From: Streptomyces sp. RPA4-2 | Lineage (GTDB): Bacteria; Actinomycetota; Actinomycetes; Streptomycetales; Streptomycetaceae | Direction: 5' to 3' | NCBI RefSeq assembly: GCF_012273515.2 | Contig: NZ_CP050975.2 | Coordinates: 124,001-188,000 of the forward strand | DNA length: 64,000 bases | Shown here: positions 18,101-30,019 of the stretch, piece after piece | Layout: each line of letters begins with the position of its first letter | How positions within the stretch are numbered: position 1 is the first letter of the stretch | Translations under genes and position numbers: made by a program | The notes under the pieces: generated by a model | What the model was told of the DNA's origin: nothing | The model's input: the letters and a program-made list of their open reading frames with translations, nothing else | The model's database searches: none

Positions 18101-21100
18101 GAAGGCGAGCTTGCCCTCGGCCGCGACGCCCTGGGCCACACCCGGCACGCTCTCGTCGCGGGCGACGGCGGCGAGGCCCGCGAGGAGTTCCTCACGGTCG
18201 CCGCCCCGGATCACCGCACGGTTGTCGAACGCCGACCGGGTCCTGACCAGCGACAGACCCACGTCGGCGGGGTCCAGGTCGGGATGGGCCTGCACATGTG
18301 CCAGCAGCCTGGCGGCCTGAGCGCGCAGTCCCCCGGTGCCACGGCCGGAGACGACCCAGTTGGTCACGGGGACGGGCCGGGGAACCACTGTCGTGGTTTC
18401 CTCGGTGGCCGTCTCCGGTGCCTGTTCCAGCACCACGTGCGCGTTCGTGCCGCTGAACCCGAAGGCCGAGACCGCGGCCCGGCGGGGCCGTGCGGTGTCC
18501 GGCCAGTCCACGGACTCCGTCAGGAGCCTGACCTCGCCCGCGGCCCAGTCGACGTGCGACGAGGGTGCGTCGACGTGGAGGGTGGCCGGCAGGACACCGT
18601 GGCGCATCGCCTCCACCATCTTGATCACACCCGCCACACCGGCAGCAGCCTGCGTGTGACCGATGTTCGACTTCACCGACCCCAGCCACAACGGCCGCCC
18701 CGCGTCACGGTCCTTGCCGTAGGTCGCCAGCAACGCCTGCGCCTCGATCGGGTCACCCAGTGTCGTGCCGGTGCCGTGCGCCTCGACCGCGTCCACGTCC
18801 AAGGCCGACAGACCCGCACTCGCCAAAGCAGCCCGGATCACCCGCTGCTGCGAAGGGCCGTTCGGTGCGGTCAGACCGTTCGACGCACCGTCCTGGTTCA
18901 CCGCCGAACCACGTACGACGGCCAGCACCGGGTGACCGTTGGCGCGCGCGTCCGACAACCGCTCCACGAGCAGCACACCGACACCCTCACCCCAGCCCGT
19001 ACCGTCCGCACCCTCCGCGAACGCCTTGCACAGGCCGTCCGGTGCGAGGCCGCGCTGGCGGCTGAACTCGACGAACGCCGCCGGGGTCGACATCACCGTC
19101 ACACCGCCGACGAGTGCCATCGAGCACTCCCCCGAGGTGAGTGCGCGGATCGCCCAGTGCAGGGCGACGAGGGAGGCCGAGCAGGCCGTGTCGACGGTGA
19201 CCGCGGGCCCTTCCAGACCCAGGACGTAGGAGACCCGGCCCGAGATGACGCTCGCCGCGTTGCCGGTGCCGAGGTAGCCCTCGGTGTCGGCGTCCGCCGT
19301 GCTCAGCACGTGTGCGTAGTCCTGGCCGTTGGTGCCGGTGAAGACGCCGGTGCGGCTGCCGCGCAGGGAGCGGGGGTTGATGCCGGCCCGTTCGACGGCC
19401 TCCCACGACGTCTCCAGCAGCAGGCGCTGCTGCGGGTCCATGGCGAGCGCCTCGCGGGGTGAGACGCCGAAGAAGTCCGCGTCGAAGGACCCGACGTTCT
19501 CGAGGAAGCCGCCGCGGCCGGTGTATGTCGTGCCGCGGCGCCGGGACTCGGGGTCCGGGTCGTAGAGGGCGGCCAGGTCCCAGCCGCGATCGGCGGGGAA
19601 GTCGCTGATGCCGTCGACGCCCTTGAGGAGCATGTCCCACAGCTGTTCGGGGTTCTCGGCGCCTCCGGGGAAGCGGCAGCCCATGCCGATGATCGCGATC
19701 GGGTCGTCGGCGAGGTCGGCCGGTGCCGCGGGGTTGTGCCGTGCGGGCTGTGCCGGACCGGTCGTGGTGGGGGCGAGTTCGGCGAGGAGGAAGTCGGCGA
19801 CGGCGGTCGGGTTGGGATGGTCGAAGACCAGGGTCGCGGGCAGGGTGAGGCCGGTCTCCCGGGTGAAGGCGTTGCGCAGTTCCATGGCGGTGAGGGAGTC
19901 GAAGCCCATGTCCGCGAAGGGGCGGTCGAGGCTGATCGACGCGTCGCTGCTGTGGCCGAGGACGCCGGCGACCGTCGTACGGACCAGAGCCCGGACTGCC
20001 GCCCGGCGCTGTTCCTCGGGGAGCGCGGCGAGAGCGCCGCCCGCGGGTGCCGTGCCGCTCGCCCCGGCGCCCGCGGCCCGTCGTAGCGGCGGGCGGCCGG
20101 CCAGGGATCGCAGCACGGGGGGAAGCCCGGCCGCGTTGCGGCGCAGTGCGGGCAGGTCGACGCGCAGGGGCAGGGGGGTGCCGTCGGTGTGGGACAGGCA
20201 GCGGTCGAAGAGGGCCAGGGCGGCCCGGGTGGGCAGGGCGCCGATGCCGCTGCGGTCGATGCGGCCGCGCTGTGCGGTGTCCAGGTGGCCGGTCATGCCG
20301 CTGTCCGCGGCCCACAGTCCCCAGCCGATGGAGAGGGCGGGGCGTCCTTCGCCGCGGAGGTGTCCGGCGAAGGCGTCCAGGAAGGAGTTGGCCGCGACGT
20401 AGTTGCCCTGGCCGGGGCTGCCGAGCGTGGCGGCGGCCGAGGAGAACACGACGAAGGCCGTCAGGTCGAGGGTGCGGGTCAGCTCGTGGAGGTTGACCGT
20501 GGCGTCGACCTTGGGGCGCAGTACGGCGTCGAGGCGTTCGGGGGTGAGGGAGGTGATGAGGCCGTCGTCCGCCACGCCGGCGGCGTGGACGACGGCGCCC
20601 AGCGGGTGATCCCGTGGAATGGCCGCCAGTAGTGCGGCCAGGGCGTCGCGGTCGGTGGTGTCGCAGGCGGCCGCGGTGATGTCGGCGCCCGCCTCGGCCA
20701 TTTCGGCGACGAGTTCGCGGGCGCCGGGCGCGTCCGCGCCCCTGCGTCCGGCGAGGACGAGGTGGCGTACGCCGTGCTCGGTCACCAGGTGGCGGACGGT
20801 GGCGGCGCCGACGGTGCCGGTGCCGCCGGTCACCAAGACCGTGCGCTCGGGATCGAAGACCGTTGTCCGCGAGGTCTGCCCGGCACCGGTGCGGGTGAGG
20901 CGGGGCAGCAGGACCCGGCCGTCGCGGAGGGCGACGTCGGGCTCGTCGTGGCGCAGTGCCCCGGCGACGGCCCGCGGGTCGGGCCCGGGGGTGTCGGTGT
21001 CCATGAGCAGGAAGCGGCCGGGGTTCTCCGCCTGGGCGGAGCGCACGAGTCCGCGGACGGCCGCGGCGGGCAGGTCGCCGGCCGTCTCGCCGTCGGCCGC

Positions 21101-24100
21101 GGCGACGGCGCCGGAGGTGAGCAGGAGCAGGCGGGAGCCGGTGAAGCGGTCGTCCGTCAGCCAGGTCTGCAGCAGGGTGAGTGCGGTGGTGGTGGCGGTG
21201 CGGACGGCTTCGGCGGTCGCTGTGCCGTCGTCGAGGGGGGTGTGGAAGGGGACGGCGACGACCTCGGGCACCGGGCCGGTCCCGGCGGCGGCGAGGAGGT
21301 CGTCGAGGGAGGCGTGGACGGCGAGTTGGGGGGCGTTCGGCAGCACCGGTCCGGGTGAGGCGGTCCATACGAGGCCGAAGATGTCGTCGTTCGCCGCGGC
21401 CTCGGAGACCGGCAGGTCCGACGCTGTGAGGGTGCGTGTCCTCAGTCCGTCCGCGCTGAGGACGGGTGCGCCGGTGGTGTCGAAGAGGGCCAGCGCGACG
21501 GTGCCGTCCGGGCGGGGGCGGATACGGACGCGTACGGACTCGGCGGCTGTGGCGTGCAGGGTGAGGCCGGACCACGACAGGGCGTGGGGTGCGGGGTGTC
21601 CGGTCGCGGAGAGAGCGAGGAGGGCGCCCTCGATCAGGGCCGGGTGCAGGGTGAAGTGGGCGGCCTCGGCGCGCTGCGGATCGGGCAGCGCGGCGTCGGC
21701 GTACACCTCGTCGCCGAGCCGCCAGGCGGCTGTCAGGGTGCGCAGGGCGGTGCCGGGTACGGTGTCGCGGTCCTCGAGGGTGAGGTGGAGCTCGTCGAGG
21801 TCGAGGGGGGTGGCTCCGGTGGGCGGCCAGGCGGCGGGGTCCTGGTGCTCGGCGGCCGTCGCGGTGTCCGGCAGCCGCAGCAGGACGCCTCGTGCGTGCT
21901 GCTGCCAGGGGCCGTCCACGTCCCCCGTGGGGTCGGCGGGTCGGGAGTGCGCGGTGAACGTCCACCGGTCTTCCTCCTCGGTGCCCTCGACCACGGTCTG
22001 GATCTCGGTCTCGCCGGTCTCGGCCAGGACGAGGGGCAGGTCCACGGTGAGTTCGGCCAGGTGCGGGCTGTCGAGCCGGGCACCGGCGTGCAGGGCGAGG
22101 TCCGTGAAGACCGCGGCGGGCACGAGCGGTGTGCCGAAAGCGGTGTGGTCGGCGAGCCAGGGCTGGGTCCGGCGCGAGACGCGTCCGGTGGAGACGACGG
22201 TGTGCGAGCCGGCGAGCGCGATGGACGTGCTGAGCAGTGGGTGGCCCGTCGTCCTGGCGGTGTTTTTGGCGACGGGGTCGAGCCAGTAGCGCCTGCGCTG
22301 GAAGGCGTAGGTGGGCAGGGTGACCGGCGGGCAGTCGTCGCCCTGGATCACGGCGGGCCAGTCGACGGCGATGCCGCGGGTGTGGAGGGTGGCGATCGTG
22401 CCGAGCGCCGTGAGCGGCTCGGGTCGGTCCTTGCGCAGGACGGACGCGAACAGCAGGTCCTCGTCGCCGGAGGCACTGGTTTGGGCGAGGGCGGTGAGGG
22501 TGCCGTCCGGGCCGAGCTCCACGAACCGGCGTACGCCGCGTCCTTCGAGCCAGGTGATCCCGTCGGCGAACCGTACGGCCTCACGGACATGGCGGACCCA
22601 GTACTCGGCCGACTCCAACTCCCCCGCGCCGGCGGCCTGTCCGGACACGTTCGAGACGACGGGCATACGGGCCGGCGTGTACGTCACGCTCTCGGCGACC
22701 GCACGGAACTCCGCCAGCATCGGCTCCATCAACGGCGAGTGGAAAGCGTGCGAGACACGGAGGCGTGAGGTGCGGCGGCCCAGGGCGGCTGTCTCCTGCG
22801 CGACCGCCGACGCTGCGGTCTCGGTGCCGGAGACCACCACCGAGCGGGGGCCGTTGACCGCGGCGATCGACACCCCGTCCGTCAACAGCGGCAGGACCTC
22901 GTCCTCGGACGCCTCCAGCGCGAACATCGCCCCACCGGAGGGAAGTTCCTGCATCAGACGACCCCGCGCCGACACCAGCCGGCACGCATCCTCCAGCGAG
23001 AACACCCCCGCCACATGTGCGGCGGCAAGTTCGCCGACCGAGTGGCCCACCAGGAAGTCGGGCCGCACACCCCACGACTCCACCAGCCGGAACAGCGCCA
23101 CCTCGATGGCGAACAGTGCGGGCTGCGTCCACCCGGTCCGGTTCAGCAGCTCGGCGTCCTCACCGAACACGACCTCCCGCAGGCCGTCGTCCAGCTGCGC
23201 GCACACCGCGTCGAAGGCCTCCGCGAACACGGGATACGCCTCGTACAACTCCCGCCCCATACCGAGACGTTGCGCGCCCTGGCCGGAGAAGAGGAAGGCG
23301 AGCTTGCCTCCGCCGCGGCGGGCCGTGCCCACGACGGCCTCGGGGGCGGGGGCGCCCTCCGCCACGGCTTCGAGGCCGCGGATCAGGGCGTCGTGGTCGT
23401 CGCCGAGGACGACGGCGCGGTGGTCGAACGCGGAGCGGGTGGTGGCCAGGGCGTGCGCCACGGCGTGGTCGCCGTCGTCGGGGCGGGTGTCGAGGTGGGT
23501 GAGCAGGCTGCGGGCCTGGGCCTGGAGGGCCTGCGGGGTCTGTGCGGACAGCAGCCAGGGCACGACCGGCGGGGTGGGCGCGGTTCGTGTCCCGGAGGCG
23601 TCGGCCGCCGGTGCGTCGTCGCCCCGGTCGTCCGCCGGTTCGGCGGGCGGTGCCTGTTCCACGATGACGTGGGCGTTGGTGCCGCTGACGCCGAAGGCGG
23701 AGACGCCCGCCCGGCGCGGCCTGCCCGGGTCGGTCCATTCGACCGGTGCCGTCAGGAGGCGGACGTCGCCCTCCGTCCAGTCGACGGTGGTGGACGGCTG
23801 GTCGACGTGGAGGGTGCGGGGCAGCCGCTGGTGGCGCAGGGCCTGCACCATCTTGATGACGCCGCCGACGCCCGCGGCGGCCTGGGTGTGGCCGATGTTC
23901 GACTTGAGCGAGCCGAGCCAGAGGGGGCGGTCGGCGGCCCGGTCCTGGCCGTAGGCGGCGAGCAGGGCCTGGGCCTCGATGGGGTCGCCGAGGGTGGTGC
24001 CGGTGCCGTGGCCCTCGACGGCGTCGACGTCGCCCGGCCGGAGGTCGGCGGCGGCGAGCGCGGCGCGGATGACCCGTTGCTGCGACGGGCCGTTGGGAGC

Positions 24101-25036
24101 GGTGAGGCCGCTGCTCGCGCCGTCCTGGTTGACGGCGGAGCCGCGGATGACCGCGAGGACGTCGTGGCCGGCCCGCCGGGCGTCCGAGAGGCGCTCCAGG
24201 AGGAGCATGCCGACGCCCTCGCCCCAGCCGGTGCCGTCGGCGGCGTCCGCGTAGGACTTGCAGCGGCCGTCGGCGGACAGTCCGCGCTGGCGGCTGAACT
24301 CCATGAAGGTGACCGGGGTGGACATGACGGCGACACCGCCGGCGAGGGCGAGGTCGCACTCGCCGGCGCGCAGGGCCTGGACGGCCAGGTGCAGGGCGAC
24401 CAGGGAGGAGGAGCAGGCGGTGTCCACCGTGATGGCGGGGCCTTCGAAGCCGAAGGTGTAGGCGATGCGTCCGGAGGCGATGCTGGCGGCGCTGCCGTTG
24501 CCGATGTAGCCGTCGAGTCCTTCGGGCGGTTCGGGGAACCGTGAGCCGTAGTCGTTGTACATGACGCCCGCGAAGACGCCGGTGGCGGTGCCCTTCAGGT
24601 CGGCGGGGCGCAGTCCGGCGCGCTCCATGGCCTCCCAGGTGACCTCGAGGAGCAGGCGCTGCTGGGGGTCGGTGGCGAGGGCTTCGCGGGGTGACATGCC
24701 GAAGAAGTCGGCGTCGAAGTCGACGGCGTCGTGCAGGAAGCCGCCGTGGCGGGTGTAGCAGGTTCCGGGGTGGTCGGGGTCGGGGTCGTAGAGGGTGTCG
24801 ACGGACCAGCCGCGGTCCTCGGGGAAGCCGGAGATGCCGTCGGTGCCGCTGTCCACGAGGTGCCAGAGGTCTTCCGGGGTACGTACGCCGCCGGGGTAGC
24901 GGCAGCTCATGGAGACGATGGCGATGGGTTCCGTGGCCCTCGACTCGACCTGGTGCAGGCGGTTGCGCGTGCGTTGGAGGTCTGCGGTGACGCGCTTCAG
25001 GAACTCGTGAAGTTCGCGGAGCCTGTCCTCGGTCAC
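15143..25036 (-). CDS. Modular type I PKS (PKS-B), two modules, first DH degenerate
   Basis: 3,297 residues from GTG 25036 (GAAGGGA upstream). Order: docking helix (1-35, [15 protein letters not shown]); KS1 (36-460, TACSSS); AT1 (575-895, GHSVGE, HAFH, malonyl); DH (930-1205); KR1 (TGGTG near 1397, NYVAAN); ACP1 (GFDSL near 1713); KS2 (1775-2199, TACSAS); AT2 (about 2305-2630, HAFH, malonyl); KR2 (AYAAAN, no LDD, Trp in GVWGSG, A-type); ACP2 (GFDSL near 3174); C-terminal tail [11 protein letters not shown]. The DH keeps [10 protein letters not shown] but has Glu for the catalytic Asp ([10 protein letters not shown]) and lacks the YGP motif, so it is probably inactive. The tail is a different docking type from those of PKS-A, -D and -E and should pair with the N-terminus of PKS-A, the next gene. 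The N-terminal docking helix means an upstream PKS must feed it; that partner is not identified. Confidence 0.95.
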   Translation of the reverse strand: MTEDRLRELHEFLKRVTADLQRTRNRLHQVESRATEPIAIVSMSCRYPGGVRTPEDLWHLVDSGTDGISGFPEDRGWSVDTLYDPDPDHPGTCYTRHGGFLHDAVDFDADFFGMSPREALATDPQQRLLLEVTWEAMERAGLRPADLKGTATGVFAGVMYNDYGSRFPEPPEGLDGYIGNGSAASIASGRIAYTFGFEGPAITVDTACSSSLVALHLAVQALRAGECDLALAGGVAVMSTPVTFMEFSRQRGLSADGRCKSYADAADGTGWGEGVGMLLLERLSDARRAGHDVLAVIRGSAVNQDGASSGLTAPNGPSQQRVIRAALAAADLRPGDVDAVEGHGTGTTLGDPIEAQALLAAYGQDRAADRPLWLGSLKSNIGHTQAAAGVGGVIKMVQALRHQRLPRTLHVDQPSTTVDWTEGDVRLLTAPVEWTDPGRPRRAGVSAFGVSGTNAHVIVEQAPPAEPADDRGDDAPAADASGTRTAPTPPVVPWLLSAQTPQALQAQARSLLTHLDTRPDDGDHAVAHALATTRSAFDHRAVVLGDDHDALIRGLEAVAEGAPAPEAVVGTARRGGGKLAFLFSGQGAQRLGMGRELYEAYPVFAEAFDAVCAQLDDGLREVVFGEDAELLNRTGWTQPALFAIEVALFRLVESWGVRPDFLVGHSVGELAAAHVAGVFSLEDACRLVSARGRLMQELPSGGAMFALEASEDEVLPLLTDGVSIAAVNGPRSVVVSGTETAASAVAQETAALGRRTSRLRVSHAFHSPLMEPMLAEFRAVAESVTYTPARMPVVSNVSGQAAGAGELESAEYWVRHVREAVRFADGITWLEGRGVRRFVELGPDGTLTALAQTSASGDEDLLFASVLRKDRPEPLTALGTIATLHTRGIAVDWPAVIQGDDCPPVTLPTYAFQRRRYWLDPVAKNTARTTGHPLLSTSIALAGSHTVVSTGRVSRRTQPWLADHTAFGTPLVPAAVFTDLALHAGARLDSPHLAELTVDLPLVLAETGETEIQTVVEGTEEEDRWTFTAHSRPADPTGDVDGPWQQHARGVLLRLPDTATAAEHQDPAAWPPTGATPLDLDELHLTLEDRDTVPGTALRTLTAAWRLGDEVYADAALPDPQRAEAAHFTLHPALIEGALLALSATGHPAPHALSWSGLTLHATAAESVRVRIRPRPDGTVALALFDTTGAPVLSADGLRTRTLTASDLPVSEAAANDDIFGLVWTASPGPVLPNAPQLAVHASLDDLLAAAGTGPVPEVVAVPFHTPLDDGTATAEAVRTATTTALTLLQTWLTDDRFTGSRLLLLTSGAVAAADGETAGDLPAAAVRGLVRSAQAENPGRFLLMDTDTPGPDPRAVAGALRHDEPDVALRDGRVLLPRLTRTGAGQTSRTTVFDPERTVLVTGGTGTVGAATVRHLVTEHGVRHLVLAGRRGADAPGARELVAEMAEAGADITAAACDTTDRDALAALLAAIPRDHPLGAVVHAAGVADDGLITSLTPERLDAVLRPKVDATVNLHELTRTLDLTAFVVFSSAAATLGSPGQGNYVAANSFLDAFAGHLRGEGRPALSIGWGLWAADSGMTGHLDTAQRGRIDRSGIGALPTRAALALFDRCLSHTDGTPLPLRVDLPALRRNAAGLPPVLRSLAGRPPLRRAAGAGASGTAPAGGALAALPEEQRRAAVRALVRTTVAGVLGHSSDASISLDRPFADMGFDSLTAMELRNAFTRETGLTLPATLVFDHPNPTAVADFLLAELAPTTTGPAQPARHNPAAPADLADDPIAIIGMGCRFPGGAENPEQLWDMLLKGVDGISDFPADRGWDLAALYDPDPESRRRGTTYTGRGGFLENVGSFDADFFGVSPREALAMDPQQRLLLETSWEAVERAGINPRSLRGSRTGVFTGTNGQDYAHVLSTADADTEGYLGTGNAASVISGRVSYVLGLEGPAVTVDTACSASLVALHWAIRALTSGECSMALVGGVTVMSTPAAFVEFSRQRGLAPDGLCKAFAEGADGTGWGEGVGVLLVERLSDARANGHPVLAVVRGSAVNQDGASNGLTAPNGPSQQRVIRAALASAGLSALDVDAVEAHGTGTTLGDPIEAQALLATYGKDRDAGRPLWLGSVKSNIGHTQAAAGVAGVIKMVEAMRHGVLPATLHVDAPSSHVDWAAGEVRLLTESVDWPDTARPRRAAVSAFGFSGTNAHVVLEQAPETATEETTTVVPRPVPVTNWVVSGRGTGGLRAQAARLLAHVQAHPDLDPADVGLSLVRTRSAFDNRAVIRGGDREELLAGLAAVARDESVPGVAQGVAAEGKLAFLFSGQGAQRLGMGRELYEAYPVFAEAFDAVCGHLDEGLRGVVFGEDAGLLNETGWTQPALFAIEVALFRLVESWGMSPDFLVGHSVGELAAAHVAGVFSLEDACRLVSARGRLMQELPSGGAMFALEASEDEVLPLLTDGVSVAAVNGPRSVVVSGVETAAEAVAQEIAALGRRTSRLRVSHAFHSPLMEPILAEFRTVAESVTYTPARIAVVSNLTGQAAGAGELESADYWVRHVREAVRFADGIARLEAQGVTRFVELGPDGTLTALAQSGVFGDEEMLFASMLRKDRPETDTALAALSAAFTHGVTVDWPALFTGARTIALPTYAFQRERFWPEPAQDALERRVDGWRYRVDWEPTAVPLPPAPVPGRWILLQPSDEDALAGIEEFVPGADRFTCPPRTDRAALARVLVQAAEGGAVAGVLSCLAPAGGVGTALALVQALGDASLTVPLWTVTHGAVSTDGPAEEPADPAQAAVWGLGRVAALEHPDRWGGLVDVPAQRPDRHALAGIAAALVSGEDQVAVRGPELLARRLVHAPVSATSAPATAWTPRGPVLVTGGTGALGARLAHWLVQRGARDLVLTSRRGAAAPGAVELADALRDLGAQVALEACDMADRDEVRALLDRHAVDAVFHAAGRGDAAPIDAADAQHLADVWGAKAAGATHLDTLLKDRDLSAFVVFSSIAGVWGSGGQSAYAAANAQLDALVERRRARGLVGTAVAWGPWAGGGMVTDDGAGELARRGLRVMDPDRALAGLGRALDLGDGTVVVADVDWERFLPTFTSSRPSPLLSVLPEAAAPAAGPDDTAARAADLRHRLSELSTTDRKLALRNLVRDRAASVLGRADGQSIEPGQAFRTIGFDSLTAVELRNQLNLDTGLRLPTTLVFDYPTPGHLAEHLHTELFPDTAGPADADEDTLRKKLSTIPLARLQESGLLTALLALAEPDGPSEAEGTAPGVTAEAQDDDLISTMDVDDLVQLALGDSAH

Positions 25037-25183
25037 GGATCGGTTCCCTTCGACAGCGGGGCCCGTGGTGTCGCCGGTGGTGCGTCGGTGGCGCGGGCGG
25101 TGGCGGTCCCGGACGGATACGGGCGGCCTGGGGCCGATTATGCGGACGGCCGGGGGTGGCTTCCGGACCTGCGGTGACCGGCT

Positions 25184-25199
25184 CTAAGAGATCCCCTAG
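25184..25199 (-). promoter_or_regulatory. PAS-LuxR-like box upstream of PKS-B operon
   Basis: CTAAGAGATCCCCTAG is an imperfect palindrome matching CTVGGGAWWTCCCBAG at 12 of 16 positions, with one perfect-looking half (CCCCTAG). It lies between the mqnD stop and the PKS-B start, about 150 bp upstream of PKS-B. This suggests that the PKS operon has its own promoter even though mqnD precedes it on the same strand. Confidence 0.5.
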
Positions 25200-25218
25200 C
25201 GTTGGCGGGCGCTGGACT

Positions 25219-26079
25219 CTAGAGGCTCGGGGGGAAGTCCAGGGCGCCGTCGGGTACGGCGGGCAGCAGGCCGAGGTCGGCGCTGCGGCCGAGGAGTTCC
25301 CGTACGGCGGCGTGGCCTTCGTCGCCGAGTTCCGCGGTGAAGGAGTTGACGTAGAGCTCGATGTGCTGGTCGACGACGTCCGTGGCCAGTTCCTGGGCGT
25401 GCTGCAGGACGTAGGGGCGGGAGGCGGCGGGGGTGTCCCAGGCGGCGCGGACGGAGGCGCGGACGGCGTCGGCGAGGGCGGTGAGACGGGTGGCGCCGAG
25501 GCTGCGGCGGGCGATGATGGCGCCGAGCGGGACGGGCAGGGTCGTCTCCTTCTCCCATTCCTCGCCCAGGTCGGCGACGCTGTGCAGGCCGTAGTGGCGG
25601 TAGGTGAAGCGGGCCTCGTGGATGACGAGGCCGGCGTCGACGAGGCCGTCGCGCACGGCGGGCATGATCTCGTGGAAGGGCAGGACGACGATCTCGCCGA
25701 CGCCGCCGGGGACGGCGCGGGCCGCCCAGAGGCGGAAGAGGAGGTAGGCGGTGGAGCTCGTGCTGGGTACGGCGACGCGGGCGCCGGTGAGGCGGCCGGC
25801 GGGGCCGGTCTCCCTGCGCAGGACGAGCGGTCCGCAGCCGCGGCCGACGGCGCCGCCGCACGGCAGCAGGGCGTAGGTGTCGAGTACGTGCGGCAGGACG
25901 CCGTAGGACACCTTGAGGACGTCCAGTTCACCGCGTTCGGCGAGTCCGTTGGTGACGTCGATGTCGGCCAGGCGCACGTCGGTTCCGGGAGCGCCGGGGA
26001 TCAGGCCGTGGGTCAGGGCGTGGAAGACGAACGTGTCGTTCGGGCACGGGGAGTGCGCCAGGGTCAGTCGTGACGTCAT
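25219..26079 (-). CDS. mqnD: 1,4-dihydroxy-6-naphthoate synthase (MqnD family)
   Basis: A 286-residue protein starting MTSRLTLAHSPCPNDTFVFHAL; the HSPCPNDTF segment near the N-terminus is a hallmark of MqnD, which cleaves cyclic dehypoxanthine futalosine to 1,4-dihydroxy-6-naphthoate. The fold belongs to the periplasmic-binding-protein-like group, and the length is usual for the family. The conserved DVLKVSYG and STAYLLFRLW segments are also present. It is divergent from mqnE and 183 bp upstream of PKS-B. In ordinary menaquinone synthesis the product would be prenylated; here its placement in a PKS cluster suggests that the naphthoate is a building block of the natural product. Confidence 0.93.
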   Translation of the reverse strand: MTSRLTLAHSPCPNDTFVFHALTHGLIPGAPGTDVRLADIDVTNGLAERGELDVLKVSYGVLPHVLDTYALLPCGGAVGRGCGPLVLRRETGPAGRLTGARVAVPSTSSTAYLLFRLWAARAVPGGVGEIVVLPFHEIMPAVRDGLVDAGLVIHEARFTYRHYGLHSVADLGEEWEKETTLPVPLGAIIARRSLGATRLTALADAVRASVRAAWDTPAASRPYVLQHAQELATDVVDQHIELYVNSFTAELGDEGHAAVRELLGRSADLGLLPAVPDGALDFPPSL

Positions 26080-26475
26080 GCGGCCCGCCTCATTCTCTGC
26101 CGTGAGTGATCCGGTGACGGCGCTCGCGCGCCCCCTCCAGGAAAGCCGCAGTGGGTGTGGGGTTTTCCCCAGACTGTCCTCCGCGAAGATGAGGGAGCCT
26201 CATCCGACGTGGCCGGATCCCCTGTGTTCCGGTCGGCAGCGGTCCATGTGCCGCTGTCTCCAGGAGGGTTCGGGCTCGTCCGGAACGGGCGGGCCGGCCG
26301 GCCTGGGTCGGGTGGCGCGGCTCCGCACCAGTTCCGCCCTGCCGGATCCACGGCGGCGCGAGTCGTCCGCGAAGACGGGTGGCTCGGCCGGGGCCCGCAG
26401 ACGAGTTACGTGCCACCCGCGTACTCGCACTCACTACGTGTGCCGCCAGGCACTGACCGAGGAGGTTCCCCGGTA
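26080..26475. promoter_or_regulatory. Divergent promoter region between mqnD and mqnE
   Basis: A 396-base gap with no convincing gene; the mqnE frame stays open upstream to 26155, but that part does not resemble MqnE and the ribosome binding site is at the ATG. It holds the PAS-LuxR-like box 26157-26172, about 80 bp from the mqnD start and about 300 bp from the mqnE start. It probably drives mqnD leftwards and the long mqnE-to-KAS III unit rightwards. Confidence 0.6.
26157..26172. promoter_or_regulatory. PAS-LuxR (PimM-type) operator box
   Basis: GTGGGGTTTTCCCCAG matches CTVGGGAWWTCCCBAG at 14 of 16 positions, and equally well on the other strand. Its core GGGGTTTTCCCC is almost perfectly symmetric. 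The ACTG directly after it repeats what follows the box at 1058-1073. It is placed to act on mqnD and possibly mqnE. Confidence 0.6.
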
Positions 26476-27639
26476 ATGGACGCAGGGCTCAAGCGTGAGC
26501 TGGAGGAGAAGGTCTACTCCGGTGAACGGCTGTCCCGCGAGGACGGCATCGCGTTGTACGAGTCGGACGAGCTGGCCTGGCTGGGCGAGCTCGCGCACCA
26601 TGCGCGGACGGTCAAGAACGGCGACGTGGTCCACTTCAACGTCAACCGTCACCTCAACATGACGAACGTGTGCACCGCGTCGTGCGCCTACTGCTCGTTC
26701 CAGCGCAAGCCGGGCGAGATGGACGCGTACACGATGCGTATCGAGGAGGCGGTCCGTCTCGCCAAGACGATGGAGAGCGAGCACCTCTCGGAGCTGCACA
26801 TCGTCAACGGCCTGCACCCGACGCTTCCTTGGCGCTACTACCCGCGTTCGCTGCGGGAGCTGAAGAAGGCGCTGCCGAACGTCTCGCTGAAGGCGTTCAC
26901 GGCGACGGAGATCCACCACTTCGAGACGATCTCCGGCCTGTCGGCCTCCGACATCCTGGACGAGCTGATCGACGCCGGTCTGGAGTCGCTGACCGGCGGC
27001 GGCGCGGAGATCTTCGACTGGGAGGTGCGGCAGCACATCGTCGACCACCGCACCCACTGGGAGGACTGGTCGCGCATCCACCGCCTCGCGCACTCCAAGG
27101 GCCTCAAGACGCCGTGCACCATGCTGTACGGGCACATCGAGGAGCCCCGCCACCGTGTCGACCACGTGCTGAGGCTGCGTGAGCTGCAGGACGAGACCGG
27201 CGGCTTCCAGGTCTTCATCCCGCTGCGCTACCAGCACGACTTCGTGGACATGAAGGACGGCAAGGTCCGCAACAAGCTCCAGGCGCGCACCCAGATGGCG
27301 ACCGGTACCGAGGCGCTGAAGATCTTCGCGGTCTCCCGCCTGCTGTTCGACAACGTCCCGCACGTCAAGGTCTTCTGGGTCATGCACGGCCTGCACACCG
27401 CGCAGCTCGCCCTGCAGCACGGCGCGGACGACATGGACGGTTCGGTCGTCGAGTACAAGATCACGCATGACGCGGACAACTACGGCACCCCGAACAAGCT
27501 GACCCGCGAGGATCTGCTCGACCTGATCCGTGACGCCGGCTTCCGTCCCGTGGAGCGCAACACCCGCTACGAGATCATCCGCGAGTACGACGGCCCGGAC
27601 CTCACCCGCCGCGACGAGCCGCAGCCGATGCGTGTCTGA
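26476..27639 (+). CDS. mqnE: Aminodeoxyfutalosine synthase (MqnE family), radical SAM
   Basis: 387 residues from ATG 26476, ten bases after GGAGG; the open frame upstream is leader. The radical SAM cluster motif C66-x3-C70-x2-C73 (CTASCAYC) is intact, and the length is that of Streptomyces MqnE. The enzyme adds the adenosyl radical to 3-[(1-carboxyvinyl)oxy]benzoate, the MqnA product, to give aminodeoxyfutalosine. Other family features are NMTNVC before the motif, SELHIVNGLHP and a C-terminal YEIIREY region. It heads the plus-strand unit that also holds a ferredoxin, which could reduce its Fe-S cluster, and mqnA and mqnC. In most Streptomyces the mqn genes serve respiration; this copy sits within secondary-metabolism genes. 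Confidence 0.94.
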   Translation: MDAGLKRELEEKVYSGERLSREDGIALYESDELAWLGELAHHARTVKNGDVVHFNVNRHLNMTNVCTASCAYCSFQRKPGEMDAYTMRIEEAVRLAKTMESEHLSELHIVNGLHPTLPWRYYPRSLRELKKALPNVSLKAFTATEIHHFETISGLSASDILDELIDAGLESLTGGGAEIFDWEVRQHIVDHRTHWEDWSRIHRLAHSKGLKTPCTMLYGHIEEPRHRVDHVLRLRELQDETGGFQVFIPLRYQHDFVDMKDGKVRNKLQARTQMATGTEALKIFAVSRLLFDNVPHVKVFWVMHGLHTAQLALQHGADDMDGSVVEYKITHDADNYGTPNKLTREDLLDLIRDAGFRPVERNTRYEIIREYDGPDLTRRDEPQPMRV

Positions 27640-27746
27640 CGCGCCGGGCCGCGGCGGACGGCGTGTCCTGCCGCGGCCTTCCCTCTCCCCTCACCCCCGC
27701 GCACCGCGGTGCGCGGTCTCACGACACGATCGGCAGGCAGGTGGAC

Positions 27747-28049
27747 ATGTCCCAGCAGACGAGCGGCGAGCAGGCCTTCGAGGTCTGGATCGACCATGAG
27801 CTGTGCACCGGCGACGGTATCTGTGCCCAGTACGCGCCCGAGGTGTTCGAACTGGACGTGGACGGCATCGCCTATGTGAAAGACGAGGACGACGAGCTCC
27901 TCCAGGAGCCCCGCGCCGCCACGCGGATCCCGCTGGAGCTGCTGCCGGATGTCGCCGACTCCGCCAAGGAGTGCCCCGGCGAGTGCATCCACGTGCGCCG
28001 TGTCGCCGACGACGTCGAGGTCTGGGGTCCGGAGGCGGAGAGCGCCTGA
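27747..28049 (+). CDS. Ferredoxin, [3Fe-4S]/[4Fe-4S] type
   Basis: 100 residues from ATG 27747. The frame is open from 27663, but the family match begins at MSQQTSGEQAFEVWIDHELC. Cysteines are C20-x5-C26 and C76-PGE-C80, the pattern of P450 ferredoxins with a longer middle (about 50 residues between motifs) than the 65-residue ferredoxin at 694-891. It is 107 bp after mqnE and 87 bp before a thioesterase gene. Candidate partners are the radical SAM enzymes MqnE and MqnC or a P450; the similar PEVFELD segment in both ferredoxins favours a P450 partner. Confidence 0.9.
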   Translation: MSQQTSGEQAFEVWIDHELCTGDGICAQYAPEVFELDVDGIAYVKDEDDELLQEPRAATRIPLELLPDVADSAKECPGECIHVRRVADDVEVWGPEAESA

Positions 28050-28136
28050 GGCTCCGCCGCCCCGCAGCCAGTTCCGCACCGCGCACCGGACCCCTGTGCC
28101 GGGTGCGCCGATCCCCTGGAAGGACATCCGCGTCCC

Positions 28137-29967
<1,831 letters not shown>

Positions 29968-30019
29968 CACCCCCGCCATGACCAGGAACACCATCCACAG
30001 CCCCGGAAAGGCCGGCATC

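Noticed and set aside
26155..26475. N-terminal extension of MqnE by 107 residues
   Set aside because: The translated extension has no resemblance to MqnE, and GGAGG stands before the ATG at 26476, giving the usual family length.
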